Below, piece after piece: positions 45,487 to 56,500 of a DNA stretch of 64,000 nucleotides. The notes under the pieces are model-generated. The model was not told the origin of the DNA, did not search any database, and saw only the letters and a list, made by a program, of their open reading frames with translations. Source of the stretch: Micromonospora sp. CCTCC AA 2012012. GTDB lineage: Bacteria; Actinomycetota; Actinomycetes; Mycobacteriales; Micromonosporaceae. Where the stretch lies: contig NZ_CP159342.1 in NCBI RefSeq assembly GCF_040499845.1, positions 1,054,001 to 1,118,000 on the forward strand, read 5' to 3'. A program made the translations under genes and the position numbers. Numbering within the stretch: the stretch's first letter is position 1; each line of letters begins with the position of its first letter.

Positions 45487-46413
45487 ATGCCAGCTCCCAG
45501 GGCCCGGCGCAGGCGACGCCGGGCCGGATCCACGGCTCAGGCGGGCGGCGACGCGCCCAGGACGATGCACGTCCACGCCAGCGGCGACGTGTACGTCGAC
45601 AACAGTCTCAGCAACAGGACCAGTGTCAGCAGCAGTACCGTCAGCTACGCCCCGGATCAGGCGACCGTGGCCGACGACCTGATGCCGGCCGTGCTGACGG
45701 CGCTTCCGCTGCTGCTGGTACTGCTCCTGCTGTCGTTGACCGGTCAGCACGTCCTCCTCCGTTCAATCGTGCAGGAGGGAAACCCGCTCGGCCTTACGGC
45801 GCTGCTGCTGCCGCTGTTCCTGCCGACCGGCGCGGCGTCGCTCGTCTACCTCGCCCGGCAACGCGGCTGGCTGGACTGGACCCTCCGTGCCACCAACTGG
45901 GCGGCGACCGGCCTCGCCGCTGGATTCGCGATCTTCGTTCCCTTGAACTACCTGCTGTTACAGCTCATCGCGTTCCTGGCGAGCCTCGGGTGGATCTGGG
46001 GCCGGCGCCGGCTGGTGCGGCATCGCCGAGGCATCGCCATTGTCGCGATTACCGTGCTCGCGGCTCTGGTCGTCGAGGAAGGGCTCGCCGAGTCCGGTTG
46101 GCCGCGCTACAGCCTGTCCCGGATCGCCGTCGGACGTGTGGCGGACGGCCTGACGCGGATGAACCTCGGAAGTACCGACGCGAAGCCGAAGCGTTCCGTG
46201 CTCGTGGTGAGCGTCAACGACGGCTACGCGATTGTCGCCTCGACCGGCTATCCACCCAGGATGGAGAGCGTTGCCCCGAGCGAGCTGGCAGGTGGCCGGA
46301 TCTGCCAGCTCAGGCCCCGGGGGATGCAACTCAGTCTCTTCCAGTGGATCGGCAGAGTGATCCCCGCGAACCTGCGGACGCGCCCGGTCGCGGAGTACTG
46401 CCTCGGCCCGTAG
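45487..46413 (+). CDS. Hypothetical polytopic membrane protein
   Basis: 308 residues from ATG 45487. The frame is open to 45322 but poor in composition. The N terminus is very basic (PRARRRRRRAG), then a strand-like H-A-S-G-D-V-Y-V-D-N-S. About four to five membrane helices follow (about residues 65-85, 95-120, 135-160, 160-175 and 185-200). The C-terminal 90 residues are predicted outside the membrane, with an acidic/basic mix and two Cys. No known family. It could be a sensor or anchor. Confidence 0.65.
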   Translation: MPAPRARRRRRRAGSTAQAGGDAPRTMHVHASGDVYVDNSLSNRTSVSSSTVSYAPDQATVADDLMPAVLTALPLLLVLLLLSLTGQHVLLRSIVQEGNPLGLTALLLPLFLPTGAASLVYLARQRGWLDWTLRATNWAATGLAAGFAIFVPLNYLLLQLIAFLASLGWIWGRRRLVRHRRGIAIVAITVLAALVVEEGLAESGWPRYSLSRIAVGRVADGLTRMNLGSTDAKPKRSVLVVSVNDGYAIVASTGYPPRMESVAPSELAGGRICQLRPRGMQLSLFQWIGRVIPANLRTRPVAEYCLGP

Positions 46414-46429
46414 CCCACCGGCATGCTGC

Positions 46430-46690
46430 AACCGGGGATGGTGCGCAGGGACACGTCGCGGACGGTGAGGGCTCCGGCGAAGGCGGCGTACCGGTCGCTG
46501 CGGAGCAGCCATCCGCGGTAGACCGCGACGCCGCCGGCGGGCACGGCTGCGACGGCGCGGTGCGGGTCGTCGCGGTCAACGCGTCGTGGTCGACCACCGC
46601 GAAGTTGATCCCGGCTTCACAAGCAGCGTGGGCCCCTGTGCTGTGGGAAACACTGCTCTGGAGTCCGCCCTGTTCACCGCCGTACGGGTA
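46430..46690 (-). pseudogene. Remnant of an ATP-grasp-type gene (N-terminal part)
   Basis: Two adjacent minus-strand frames give A-C-E-A-G-I-N-F-A-V-V-D-H-D-A-L-T-A, then V-P-A-G-G-V-A-V-Y-R-G-W-L-L-R-S-D-R-Y-A-A-F. This is the N-terminal signature of a family of actinobacterial ATP-grasp proteins. The segments are frameshifted and the rest of the gene is missing. A decayed fragment. Confidence 0.6.
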
Positions 46691-46755
46691 GCCCTGGTTC
46701 CGGGATGCCTGGATGAGTTGTACCGCAGAGTCGTGAACTGTGGTTGCGTGAGGCC

Positions 46756-49083
46756 ATGGATGCGGAGGCGGCGGTCGGAGTGGTTGGCGCATGTCTGACC
46801 ACGGTCGGTGTCGTGGTCGCATACCTGCAACTGCGGCGGACGCCGCGGGCGTCGGCCCTCACCCAGCAGCCAAGCCGGTCGGGCCCCGGCGCGCAACTCG
46901 TTATCGGTGACATCCCGCGTGAGCCGCTGGCGCACATTCGCCGCGAGGGGTTGTTGGCCAGCCTCGAACGGACCGCTGCGTCGGGCAAGCTGTGCTCGCT
47001 GGTGGGCGGACGTGGGGTCGGCAAGACGCACCTCGCGGCTACGTATGCGCGCGATCGGCTGGCGCAGAATTATGCCTGCCTGGTGTGGATCGTTGCCGAT
47101 GATGCCGCTGCGGTAGTCACCGCGCTGGCGGAGGTGGCCAAGCAGGCCGGGGTGACTGACGATGTTGTGGACACGGAGCCGGCGGCGAAGGCCGCCCTGC
47201 GCTGGCTTGAGCAGTTGCGCGCGCCGGCGCTGATCGTGCTGGACAACGCCGTCGCCCCGGATGTCGTCACGCCGTGGCTGCCCCAGAGAGGCAACGTCGA
47301 GGTTGTCATCACGACGACGATGCACGAATTCGCCGTGCTCGGTGCTGAGCTTCGGGTTGACGTGTTCACGCCGGAGCAAGCAGCGGCCTTCCTCTGCGCC
47401 CGCGCAGGGCGCGACGATCTTACTGGCGCCGCGCTCGTCGCCAGTAAGTTGGGACAGCTGCCGCTCGCGCTCGCCCAAGCGGGCGCGGTGATCCGCGGGC
47501 GCCGGCTGTCATTCGCGGAGTACCTGGACGGCTTCCCCTTCATGCCGTTGGGGTCTTCGCTTCCACGGGTTCCAGGAGAGGGATATCCATTCAGTCTCGA
47601 GCAGACGACGCTGCGGTCGATCGCGGAAGCTGAGAACGGCGGCTCCGGGAGCCTGGTGGCCCAGATTATTGATCTTATGGCCGTGCTGTCAGAAGTTGGC
47701 GTGTCCCGCACCCTGCTGCACCAACTGCCGGCAGAGCGAGCGGATGTGGACGCCGCCCTAGGCGCGTTGGCTAACGCTTCCCTGGTGGGGTTTGACGTTA
47801 ATGGTGCGGTGGTGGCAATGCACCGGCTCACCCGCCAGGTGGCCGTCCAGCGGTTACACCGCGAGGGCCGGCTCCAACCCGTGGCCTCGCAGGCCGTGGC
47901 GATTCTCAACGCTGTCACAAATTCTGAACCGGCACCTGGTATCGACGTCATCGACCACATCACTGAGCTGTGGGCCCAGGCTCGCGTGGTCGCCGGGTCA
48001 GTAGACGAGCTTCTGCGTGACCTGCTCAGCCTGCGGCGGTGGAGCGTGCAGCGGCTATCCGATATGGGTGAGTTCGCCAAGGCGGTCGCGACCGGCCTAG
48101 CTGTGCTCGCGGACCACCAGGCCGAGCTACCGGCTGACCATGCATCGACCGTCGAGGCGCGCAGTTGTCTCATCGGTGCGTATCTCGAAGCGGAGCGGGA
48201 AGCCGAGGCGGTCCCGTTCGCCGAGCGGGCTCTCGCTGATTGCGTCCGCCGGGTCGGTCCGGACCATCCCAGCACGGTCCGGGCCCGCAACCGCCTGGGC
48301 TACTGCTGTGAGTGCGCTGGACACCTTGACCGTGCCCTGGAGATCCACCAGTTCAACTTGGAGGAGAGCCTGCGAGTATGCGGTCCTGACGCGCCGGTCA
48401 CGATGGGTGCGAGGATCAACCTTGCCAGCACGTACCGGTCGGTCGGCCGGCTGGCCACCGCGGTCCCTCTGTTCGAGGAGAATCTGCAGGAGAACACCCG
48501 GGCGTTCGGGCTCGATCATCCGTCAACGATCAACGCTCGCGGTGAGCTAGCCCGCATCTACGTTCGGACGGGGCGGGCTGAGGAAGCCATAGAGCTGCAC
48601 GAGATGAATGCCACATTGCTACAGGACAAGCCCGAGGACACCGGGTTTGCCTGGTGGCCGCAGTACCGGGCAGTGGCCTACTCAGCTGCGGGCCGCCACA
48701 GGGAAGCAATAGTGATGCTTCGGTCTGTCCTTCGGCGGTCAAAGCGGGTGATGCCTCGCGACAACCCACGGACCATACGCCTCCGACTATTCCTCGCTCG
48801 AGCGCTGCTGGCAGCGGGGCATCGGAGGGAGGCCCTGAGGCTGTTCGAACAAGTCGTGGCAGACCGGGAACGGGTGTTGGGTACTGACCACCCGGCGTCG
48901 TTGAACGCGCGACGCAATCTTGCGCTGGCGCTCGCTGTCTGCGGGCGCCGACGCCGAGCGCGTAGGCTCATCATCGCCGTGTTGGCCGACTACCGCCGCG
49001 TGCTCGGCACCGAACATCCTTACACCCGCACCGCGCAAGCGAACCTCGTCGAGTTGTCTTCAGCGCGAGAGTTTCCGCTCTGA
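46756..49083 (+). CDS. NB-ARC-type NTPase with TPR repeats and N-terminal membrane helix
   Basis: 775 residues from ATG 46756 (TTG 46744 is a possible start). A membrane helix lies at about 5-25. The NTPase domain has Walker A G-G-R-G-V-G-K-T-H near 85-92 and Walker B A-L-I-V-L-D-N-A near 160-166. It continues with a GxP-type helix L-G-Q-L-P-L-A-L-A-Q-A-G near 240. From about residue 440 on, five to seven tetratricopeptide repeats appear (for example G-E-L-A-R-I-Y-V-R-T-G-R-A-E-E-A). This is a STAND NTPase. Such proteins serve as switches in signalling and phage defence. No effector domain is evident, so the membrane helix could be the output. Confidence 0.85.
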   Translation: MDAEAAVGVVGACLTTVGVVVAYLQLRRTPRASALTQQPSRSGPGAQLVIGDIPREPLAHIRREGLLASLERTAASGKLCSLVGGRGVGKTHLAATYARDRLAQNYACLVWIVADDAAAVVTALAEVAKQAGVTDDVVDTEPAAKAALRWLEQLRAPALIVLDNAVAPDVVTPWLPQRGNVEVVITTTMHEFAVLGAELRVDVFTPEQAAAFLCARAGRDDLTGAALVASKLGQLPLALAQAGAVIRGRRLSFAEYLDGFPFMPLGSSLPRVPGEGYPFSLEQTTLRSIAEAENGGSGSLVAQIIDLMAVLSEVGVSRTLLHQLPAERADVDAALGALANASLVGFDVNGAVVAMHRLTRQVAVQRLHREGRLQPVASQAVAILNAVTNSEPAPGIDVIDHITELWAQARVVAGSVDELLRDLLSLRRWSVQRLSDMGEFAKAVATGLAVLADHQAELPADHASTVEARSCLIGAYLEAEREAEAVPFAERALADCVRRVGPDHPSTVRARNRLGYCCECAGHLDRALEIHQFNLEESLRVCGPDAPVTMGARINLASTYRSVGRLATAVPLFEENLQENTRAFGLDHPSTINARGELARIYVRTGRAEEAIELHEMNATLLQDKPEDTGFAWWPQYRAVAYSAAGRHREAIVMLRSVLRRSKRVMPRDNPRTIRLRLFLARALLAAGHRREALRLFEQVVADRERVLGTDHPASLNARRNLALALAVCGRRRRARRLIIAVLADYRRVLGTEHPYTRTAQANLVELSSAREFPL

Positions 49084-49084
49084 C

Positions 49085-49270
49085 CAGCGGCGCAGGGGCG
49101 GCACCAGCTATGAAATAGGCGTCCCGAGCGTCGGTCCTCGCGGTGCCCGGATGCAGTTCGGCGATGCAGCCATCGCCAGGCCGGGCAGATAGGCCACTTG
49201 ATGGCCAGCAGCATGGGCCACCGCGCGCGGCTGGGCGCCGATCGCGGCCGGGTGGGAGACCGCCACCAGC
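49085..49270 (-). pseudogene. IS110-family transposase fragment
   Basis: Minus-strand frames read A-G-H-Q-V-A-Y-L-P-G-L-A-M and, shifted, E-L-H-P-G-T-A-R-T-D-A-R-D-A-Y-F-I-A. These match the Y-L-P-G-L and T-D-A-R-D-A core of IS110 transposases. Small indels separate them and no complete gene remains. Confidence 0.65.
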
Positions 49271-49379
49271 ACGCGGCCGTGGCGGATGCGGCCGGCGACC
49301 CGGTGGCCAGGGGGCTGACGACGGCAGCCGACAGGAAATCGTCCCCCCGTTTACGCCCCCGAAAACCCCCGCCGACGGG

Positions 49380-49555
49380 TGACAATCAGTGACAAGGTGC
49401 GCCCAGTGGCTGGTTGTGTCTGTGCAGCTCAACGCCCACTTTTCTGGCAATGAACGACAAGTTGGACTCGGACACGAAGGGTAACAAGGGGTTTTGACAA
49501 CCAATGACAAGTCCTGAAGAGGGCTCGACAAGAAGTTGTTGTGGGTTCAATTCCC
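49380..49555. other. Paired TGACAA direct repeats and tRNA T-arm-like sequence (possible att scar)
   Basis: TGACAA-N4-TGACAAG occurs at 49380-49396 and 49495-49511. In each pair the hexamers are 10 bp apart. A GGGTTCAATTCCC segment near 49543-49555 resembles a tRNA T-arm, though the stem pairs imperfectly. This resembles integrase arm sites next to an attachment site. No integrase is nearby. From 49556 to 49983 nothing further is recognised. Confidence 0.35.
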
Positions 49556-49983
49556 CTCGTTCTCAAGGAAGGTCGCGCGGGCCAGTGCAGCGCTGCCACA
49601 GTAGTCGATACGCATAGGAGGAGTGAATTACAGGGAGCCTGGACCCCGAATACCTCGGCAGGCTTCCAGCGGGCCCCGTAAGGCCTCCTAGCTGCTGGGG
49701 GACCTCAGCTCGCACTTTGGGCGAGAAGACGGCTGATCTCCGCAGCCAGATGCTGGGGATTCGGCGGCCTGGAGGCGTAGCTGCGCGGTCGGTGCATGGT
49801 CGATGGCTAACAGCTGGGCGGTGATGTCTCCAACCCGTCAACGCTGCCGGCTTGCCCGCCGCCCGCCGGCCTGCCGTCACAGCGATGCCGAGACTTCCTC
49901 AACCGGCCGGCTGGCCGTCATGGCAGCGAGCGCCGTATCTTGCTCCCGCCGGGTGTCCGTCCCGGCGTGAAAGGGGTCTCGCG

Positions 49984-50481
49984 GTGGTCGTGGTGCGTAG
50001 GCGATGGCGGCTGTTCACGGCTTGCGCGGCGGGGCTGCTGGCGGCTGCGGTGCTGATCTGGCTGTCGTGGCCTGAGCCCGCCCCGCCGCGAGAGCGGCAT
50101 TACCGGGCATTCACGGCTTGCCTCCTGACCGACCAGCGAGGGCTGTCGGGCCCTGACGCCGCAGCCAGTTGGGCGGGTATGCAACGCGCGTCGCTGGCTA
50201 CATCGATCAAGGTGCAGTACCTGTCGGTGGTAGGGGAGCAGACGGCGGAGAACGCTCAAGGGTTCTTCAACACTCTCGGAGTGCAGCACTGCCGTCTGGT
50301 GGTGGCAGTAGGTGCCGCGCCGATCGCGGCCCTGGTCGCGGGCTACCGACGGTTCGCCGATTCCCGTTTCCTCGTCGTCGGTGTGTCGCCGGACCCGGCC
50401 GTGCCTGCCGTGCCGGCTGGCACGGCCGCCGTCGTGACGTCCGGGGTGGAGCGGCAAGTGACTGCGGCTGCCGCCGAGTGA
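49984..50481 (+). CDS. BMP-family-like membrane-anchored protein
   Basis: 165 residues from GTG 49984, with AAAGGGG upstream. A basic start and one hydrophobic helix (about 6-28) suggest a secreted or anchored protein. The rest resembles the first half of basic membrane (BMP) substrate-binding proteins: T-A-C-L-L-T-D-Q-R-G-L, G-M-Q-R-A-S, then V-V-A-V-G-A-A-P. It is too short for a full transporter subunit. It precedes the giant RHS gene by 81 bp. This suggests an accessory role in export or processing, unproven. Confidence 0.7.
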   Translation: MVVVRRRWRLFTACAAGLLAAAVLIWLSWPEPAPPRERHYRAFTACLLTDQRGLSGPDAAASWAGMQRASLATSIKVQYLSVVGEQTAENAQGFFNTLGVQHCRLVVAVGAAPIAALVAGYRRFADSRFLVVGVSPDPAVPAVPAGTAAVVTSGVERQVTAAAAE

Positions 50482-50515
50482 TCTCATAAATTTAAATATT
50501 GCTTTTTCAGCGAAC
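50479..50515. promoter_or_regulatory. AT-rich island before RHS gene
   Basis: The segment CTCATAAATTTAAATATTGC is strikingly AT-rich within DNA that is otherwise strongly GC-rich. It lies 50-80 bp before the RHS start, whose ribosome-binding site is GGGGAGGG. A promoter or a leader element is plausible. Confidence 0.4.
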
Positions 50516-50562
50516 GTCCAGGAAGCTTCTCGCGGGTTTGATCACCAACGGGGAGGGCTGCC

Positions 50563-53500
50563 ATGGGCGGTCAGCGTGTTCATGCCGCGCGTCGTGGGGC
50601 GACCGGGCAGAGTTCGGCCCGGTCCGGCGTCCGTCGCCTGGCCACTGTGCTGGTGGTGGTGCTGGCGCTCCTCACAGCCGCGCCCCGTCAATCGATGCCG
50701 CCCACCGTTGGTAGTGGCTGGCCGCTTAGCTGGTTGACCAGCGTGTGGTCGCTGCGTGCGTCCTGGGGCGCTGAGCCGTCCACCCCGCAGCAGAAGTCTG
50801 GTAAGGCGTCCGGCGGGCACTACGTGCCGGCGGCTCGGGTCCGCGCCCGACCGAGCGGAGAACGGGCCAAGGGCGAACTCGCCCGCTTCCAGCCGCACCG
50901 GCCGACCTCTCAGGTGCGGACGACCGGACCCGGCCGGCAGGGCTACAACGTCCGCACCAGTAAGCGGTTGATGCCGGCCTCCACCGCCACCACCGACGTC
51001 TTCCAGAATGCTGATGGCTCAGTCACCCGGCGCGTCTACCAACGGCCGGTCAACTGGCGTGACACCGACGGCACCTGGCACGCCATCGACTCGACGATCG
51101 TTCAGCGACCCGACGGCCGCTTCACCGTCAAGGCCCACCCGCTCGGCGTCACCTTCGCCGCCACCGGTACGACCGGGCAGCCCCTGGTTGATGTAGCGCT
51201 CGATAGCGACCGCAGCCTCGGCTATGACCTGGCCGGTGCGACTCTGGGCACCACCCGGGTCGACGGCACCGAACTCACCTACGAGCGGGTCCTGCCCGAT
51301 GTGGACGTCCGGCTCGCAGCGGCCGGCACCGACATCAAGGAGAGCCTGGTCCTGCGCTCGGCGCAGGCGCCTACCGAGTACGTCTACCCGCTGCATCTGC
51401 GCGGGCTGACCGCCCGCATCGACGAGGACGGCAACGCCGTGTTCGTCGGGCCGGACGGTTCGGAGGCCGCCCGGATGCCGGTCGGCTACCTCGAGGACGC
51501 CAGCGTCGACGCCTCCGGCGTCGGCGCCATTTCGCACGCCGTGCGATACGACCTCGTCCCGTACGGGGCCGGGCAGGCGCTGAAGGTCACCGTCGACGGT
51601 GCTTGGTTGCGCGATCCGAAGCGGAAGTTCCCGGTGCTGCTGGATCCGTCCACCGGGACGATCAAGACGGCAACCGGCGACACCTACGTGCAGTCGGACG
51701 TCACGGAAAGCCAGCGCTACACCGAGGACAACGTGGCCGCCGGCACGTTCAACGGGACCGCCACCGGCAAGGCGCGGGCCCTGCTGCCGTTCTCCACCTT
51801 CGGTACTACGTACGCGGGCAAGAAGCTCAGCGCGGCCGACCTGAACGTGTTCATGAGCTACCAGGGAATCGGCAACGGGGTTTGCGTCGCCCGCCGTTTC
51901 GACGTCTATCGGGTGACGCAGAACTGGTGGGCCTCCAGCGTCAAGTTCAACACGTTCCCTTCACTGTCGGGCTCCATCGGCAATGCTTCGCCCTCCAGTA
52001 CGGCCGCGTGCGGAAACAGCGCCAAGACCCGAAACGTGGGTACGTGGGTGTCGGTGCCGTTGACCGTCAGCGAGGTCAACGAGTGGGTGACCGGCGGTGG
52101 CACCTACGGGCTGGCAATCCAGGCCAGTGAGACAGACACCGCGGCGTGGAAGCGCTTCACCTCGGCGGACTCGCCGCTGAACTGCACGCACGCCACCTAC
52201 GGCACGATCTCCTGTACGCCGTTCATCGACGTCACCTACACCGACAACGTCGCCCCGCAGGTCGACGTGCGCTACCCGGCGGACAACTACACCGTCGGCA
52301 CGCTCACTCCGGAGCTGGCCGCGAGCGGTCACGACTCCGACGCCTGGCCGAATAAGGGTTTGCGCTACACGTTCGTGGTCAAGGATTCCGCGGGCACCCA
52401 GGTCGCGACCTCCGGCTGGGTGACGACCGGGGTCTGGAAGGTGCCAGCGGGCGTGCTGGCCTGGGGCAAGACCTACACCTACACGGTGCAGGTCAACGAC
52501 TGGTCCACCACCGGTCCGGCCTCGCCGGTGGCATACGCCTTCACCACCGCGGTTCCGCAGCCGATGATCAGCGCGGATCTAGCGCAGAACGGCGGTAAGG
52601 GTTACGAGGCGAGCACCGGCAACTACACCACCTCGGACAGCGACGCCGAGGTCGCCACCGCCGGTCCCGCGCTGTCGATCAGCCGTGACTACAACAGCCG
52701 GGACGTTCGGGCCGACAGCGCGTTCGGCCAGGGTTGGTCGTCGCTGCTCGACATGCAGGTGCGGGAGGAGCCTGACCCGACCGGCACGGTGCAGACCGTC
52801 GCGGTGCGGTACCCCTCGGGGGAGGAGATCGCGTTCGGCCGCAACACCGACGGCACATTCACACCGCCGTCCGGCCGCTTCTCCGTATTCAAGCCGATGA
52901 CCGGCGGATACTCGCTGACCGACAAGGACGCCACAGCCTACGAGTTCACCCGGTCGGTCGGCGGGGGCGTCTACCGGCTCACCCGGATCGCGGACGCGTC
53001 CGGCCGCGCCGAGAACCTGCGCTACGACACCAACGGACTGATCGACCTGATCACGTCAGCCTCATCGGGGCGAACCCTGGCCGTGACCTGGTCCACCCCC
53101 ACCGGCGCCGCCGACCCCCACGTGGCGACGGTCACCACCGACCCTGTCACCCCAGGCGATTCCACCACTCGTCTGACGTGGAACTACGGGTATGACAAGG
53201 ACCTGCTGACCAGGGTATGTCCCCCCGGCACGACCACCGACTGCACCCGGTACGAGTACACCAATGCATCGCAGTACGAGGCGACCACCCTCAACGCCGG
53301 TCCGTACTCGTACTGGCGGTTGACCGAACCGGCTGGTGCAACCAGCGCGATGAGCGCGGTCCTCTCCAACGACGGCGCCGACAACGCCACCTACAACAAC
53401 ATCACCCTCGGCACGTCCGGCCCATTGGCCAGCTCGGCGGCGACAGCGGCCACCTTTAACGGCACCAGCTCCAGCATGCAGCTCCGGCAAAAGTTGGTCA

Positions 53501-56500
53501 CCGAGGCGTCGTACCAGTCGATGAGCCTGTGGTTCAAGACCAGCACAGCCGGCGGAGTGCTGCTGGGCTACTCAGACGATGCGGTCGCGCCGGGCGCCAC
53601 GACGGCTAAGGCGTACGTGCCGGCCCTCTACGTCGGCACCGACGGCAAACTGCGCGGCGAGTACTTCGTGAACCCCACGTCGGCGATGGCCTCCAGCACC
53701 GTCGTCACCGATGACCGATGGCACCACGTGGTGCTGGCCGGTAGCGGCGGCAACCAGACCTTATACCTCGACGGCGCGGTCGCCGGCACCCTGACCGGCA
53801 CCATCAACATGAACTTCACCGGCATCCCGAATGTCTACGTCGGCGCCGGCTTCCTCGGCGGCGGTTGGCCCGCCCAACCGAACACCACCGGCACCGCCTC
53901 GTTCTTCAACGGGTCGATCGCCGAGGTGGCAATGTTCAACAAGACGGTGACCGCGGACACCGTCACCGCGATGTGGAACAGCGGACGGACCGCAGCCCCC
54001 TCACTGTCACAGATCACCAGCGAAGCCGGCCGCGTCCAGGCGCAGGTGACCTACGCCCCGGTCTCCGGCCGGGTCGGCCAGATCACCGACGAGAACGGCG
54101 GCACCTGGCAGATCGGTGTACCGCAGGGCATCTCGTCCAGCCAGGGCTACGTCTCCGCCGTCCTCGGTACCCGCCCGCGCGACTACTTCCGGCTCGGCGA
54201 CATCGACGCCCCGGCCGACGCGGTCAACGAGGTCGCCGGCGGCTCCATGCAGTACCACAACGTCACGTTCGACACCACGCAACCGAACACCACGAGCCCG
54301 TTCCCCGACCGCTTCGGCGCGGTGTTCAACGGCACCTCGTCGTATGTCAGTGGTACCGGGACCGCTGCGGTGGGCACCACGGACAACCCGGCCTCGGTGG
54401 AGATGTGGTTCCGCATCCCGGCCGGCACCGCGAGGAGCGGCGTGCTGTACAGCGTTAACAGCACGCCCACCAGCTCGTCGAACGTGCCCGCGCTGTACGT
54501 CGGTTCAGACGGCATCCTGCGCGGGGGCCTGGAACAGACTGGCGCTGCCATCACGATGACCTCCGGCACCACCAAGGTCAACGACGGCAAGTGGCACCAC
54601 GTCGTGCTGGGCAAGAGTTGGCCCTATGCTCAGGCGCTCTACCTGGACAACAAGCTCGTCGCGAGCACGACCCAAACCTCTCAGGGCGGTGCAAAGCCGG
54701 CCTATATCGGCGCCGGCTACACCTCGGGCCTGGCCGGGTCGTCCGGCTCGACCAGTTACTTCACCGGTGACATCGCCGAGTTCGCGTTCTACGACAAGCT
54801 GCTCACCGCTGCCCAGGTCAACGCTCACTACGAGGCGTCGAAGGCGGTGGGGTCCCCCACGGCCGACACCACCGGCCCGACCCTGACCCCGGTCTCCAAG
54901 GTCACCGTCACTGACCCGGGCGGCAAGGTCGCCACCCGGTACTTCGACCTGGTCAACGGCAACCGGCTGATCGCCGACACCGATGTGCTGGGCAACACCA
55001 CCAGCTACGGCTACGACGTGGGCGGCTTCGCCTCCGTCGAATACGACCCGCTGGGCCAGCTCACCGAATCCGGCAAGGACGTGCGGGGCAACACGATCCG
55101 CTCGACCACCTGCGCGCGACCGCACAACGACGAACTCAGCGAGTGCGACACCACGTACTACAGCTACTGGCCGGACGCGACGACCATCCAGCTCACGCCG
55201 GACGCCCGCAACGACCAGATCACCGACATCCGCGACCCGCGCTCACGCAACGACAAAGACGAGCGCTACCGTACGAAATTCACCTACGACACCGCCGGCA
55301 ACCGCACCTCCATGGTGTCGCCGCCGGTGGCCGACTTCCCTGCCGGCCGCACCGTGTCGATGACCTACACGACGGCTACCACCGCCGCCCAGGGTGGCGG
55401 TGTCACCCCGCCGGGACTGCCGGCTACCACCACCTCGGCCGCAGGCGCGGTCCAGCGGACCGACTACAACTCCGCCGGCGATGCCGTACGGATCACCGAC
55501 GCCTCCGGACTGATCACCGAGTTCACGTACGACGGTCTCGGACGTGCGATCACCCGCAAGGTCATCTCCGACACCTACCCAGCCGGGCTAGTCACAACGT
55601 TCCACTACGACGCCGACGGTCAGGTCACCGAGTCCACTGAGCCGCCGGTAACGAACCGAGTGACCGGCGCGGTGCACACGCTGCACACCGTCGACACCTT
55701 CGACGCCGACGGCAACGTACTCACCCGCACCCAGCAAGACCTCACCGGCGGCGACGCCGACCGGACCGTGACCAACAGCTACGACGAACACGGTCGGCTG
55801 GTGAAGGTCATCGACCCCGTCGGCACCGTCACGCTGCAGGACTACGACGCCTACGGCAACCAGGTCACCGAGACGACCTGCGACAGCGACCCCGTACCGT
55901 CCGCACCCTGCCCCGCCGCTGACGTCCTGCGTCAGCTCCGCAGCACCTACGACGGCGAGGGTCAGATCCTCACCGCCACCCTCACCGGCAAGGACGGCAG
56001 CACCACCCAGCTCATGTCCCGGGCCTACTACGCCAACGGAGACCTGGCGTCCGAGACCGACGCGATGAACTGGACCACCAAGTACGACTACTACAGCGAC
56101 GGCAAGCTGAAGAAGGTCAGCCGGACAGACGGCGTCACCACCCAGGTCCTGGAGGAAAACACCTACGACCAGGCCGGCAACCTGGCCGTCAAGAAGGAGA
56201 ACAACGGCGCCACCACCACCAGCTACCTGTACGACCCCGCAAGTCGCCTGGTCTCGTCGACCGTCAGCCCCGACGGAGTCGACCGCACCAGCACATACCT
56301 GTACGACGGCGACGACCACGTCACCGCGACCCGCACCCTGTCCGGCGCGAAACGGTCGGTGCTGACCACCACCCGCACCGGATACGACCCGATGGGCCGA
56401 CCCACGTCCAGCAGCATCGGCAAGACCGCCGACAGCGGCCCGGTCGGCTGGTGGAAGCTCGACGAAACCAGCTACGACGACAACGCAGGCTTCCTCGGCG

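Noticed and set aside
49536..49570. A complete tRNA gene
   Set aside because: Only a T-arm-like stretch is present. Acceptor, D and anticodon arms are missing and the T-stem pairs imperfectly.
49563..49880. Minus-strand frame as an integrase remnant
   Set aside because: No integrase catalytic motifs (R, HxxR, Y) could be recognised.
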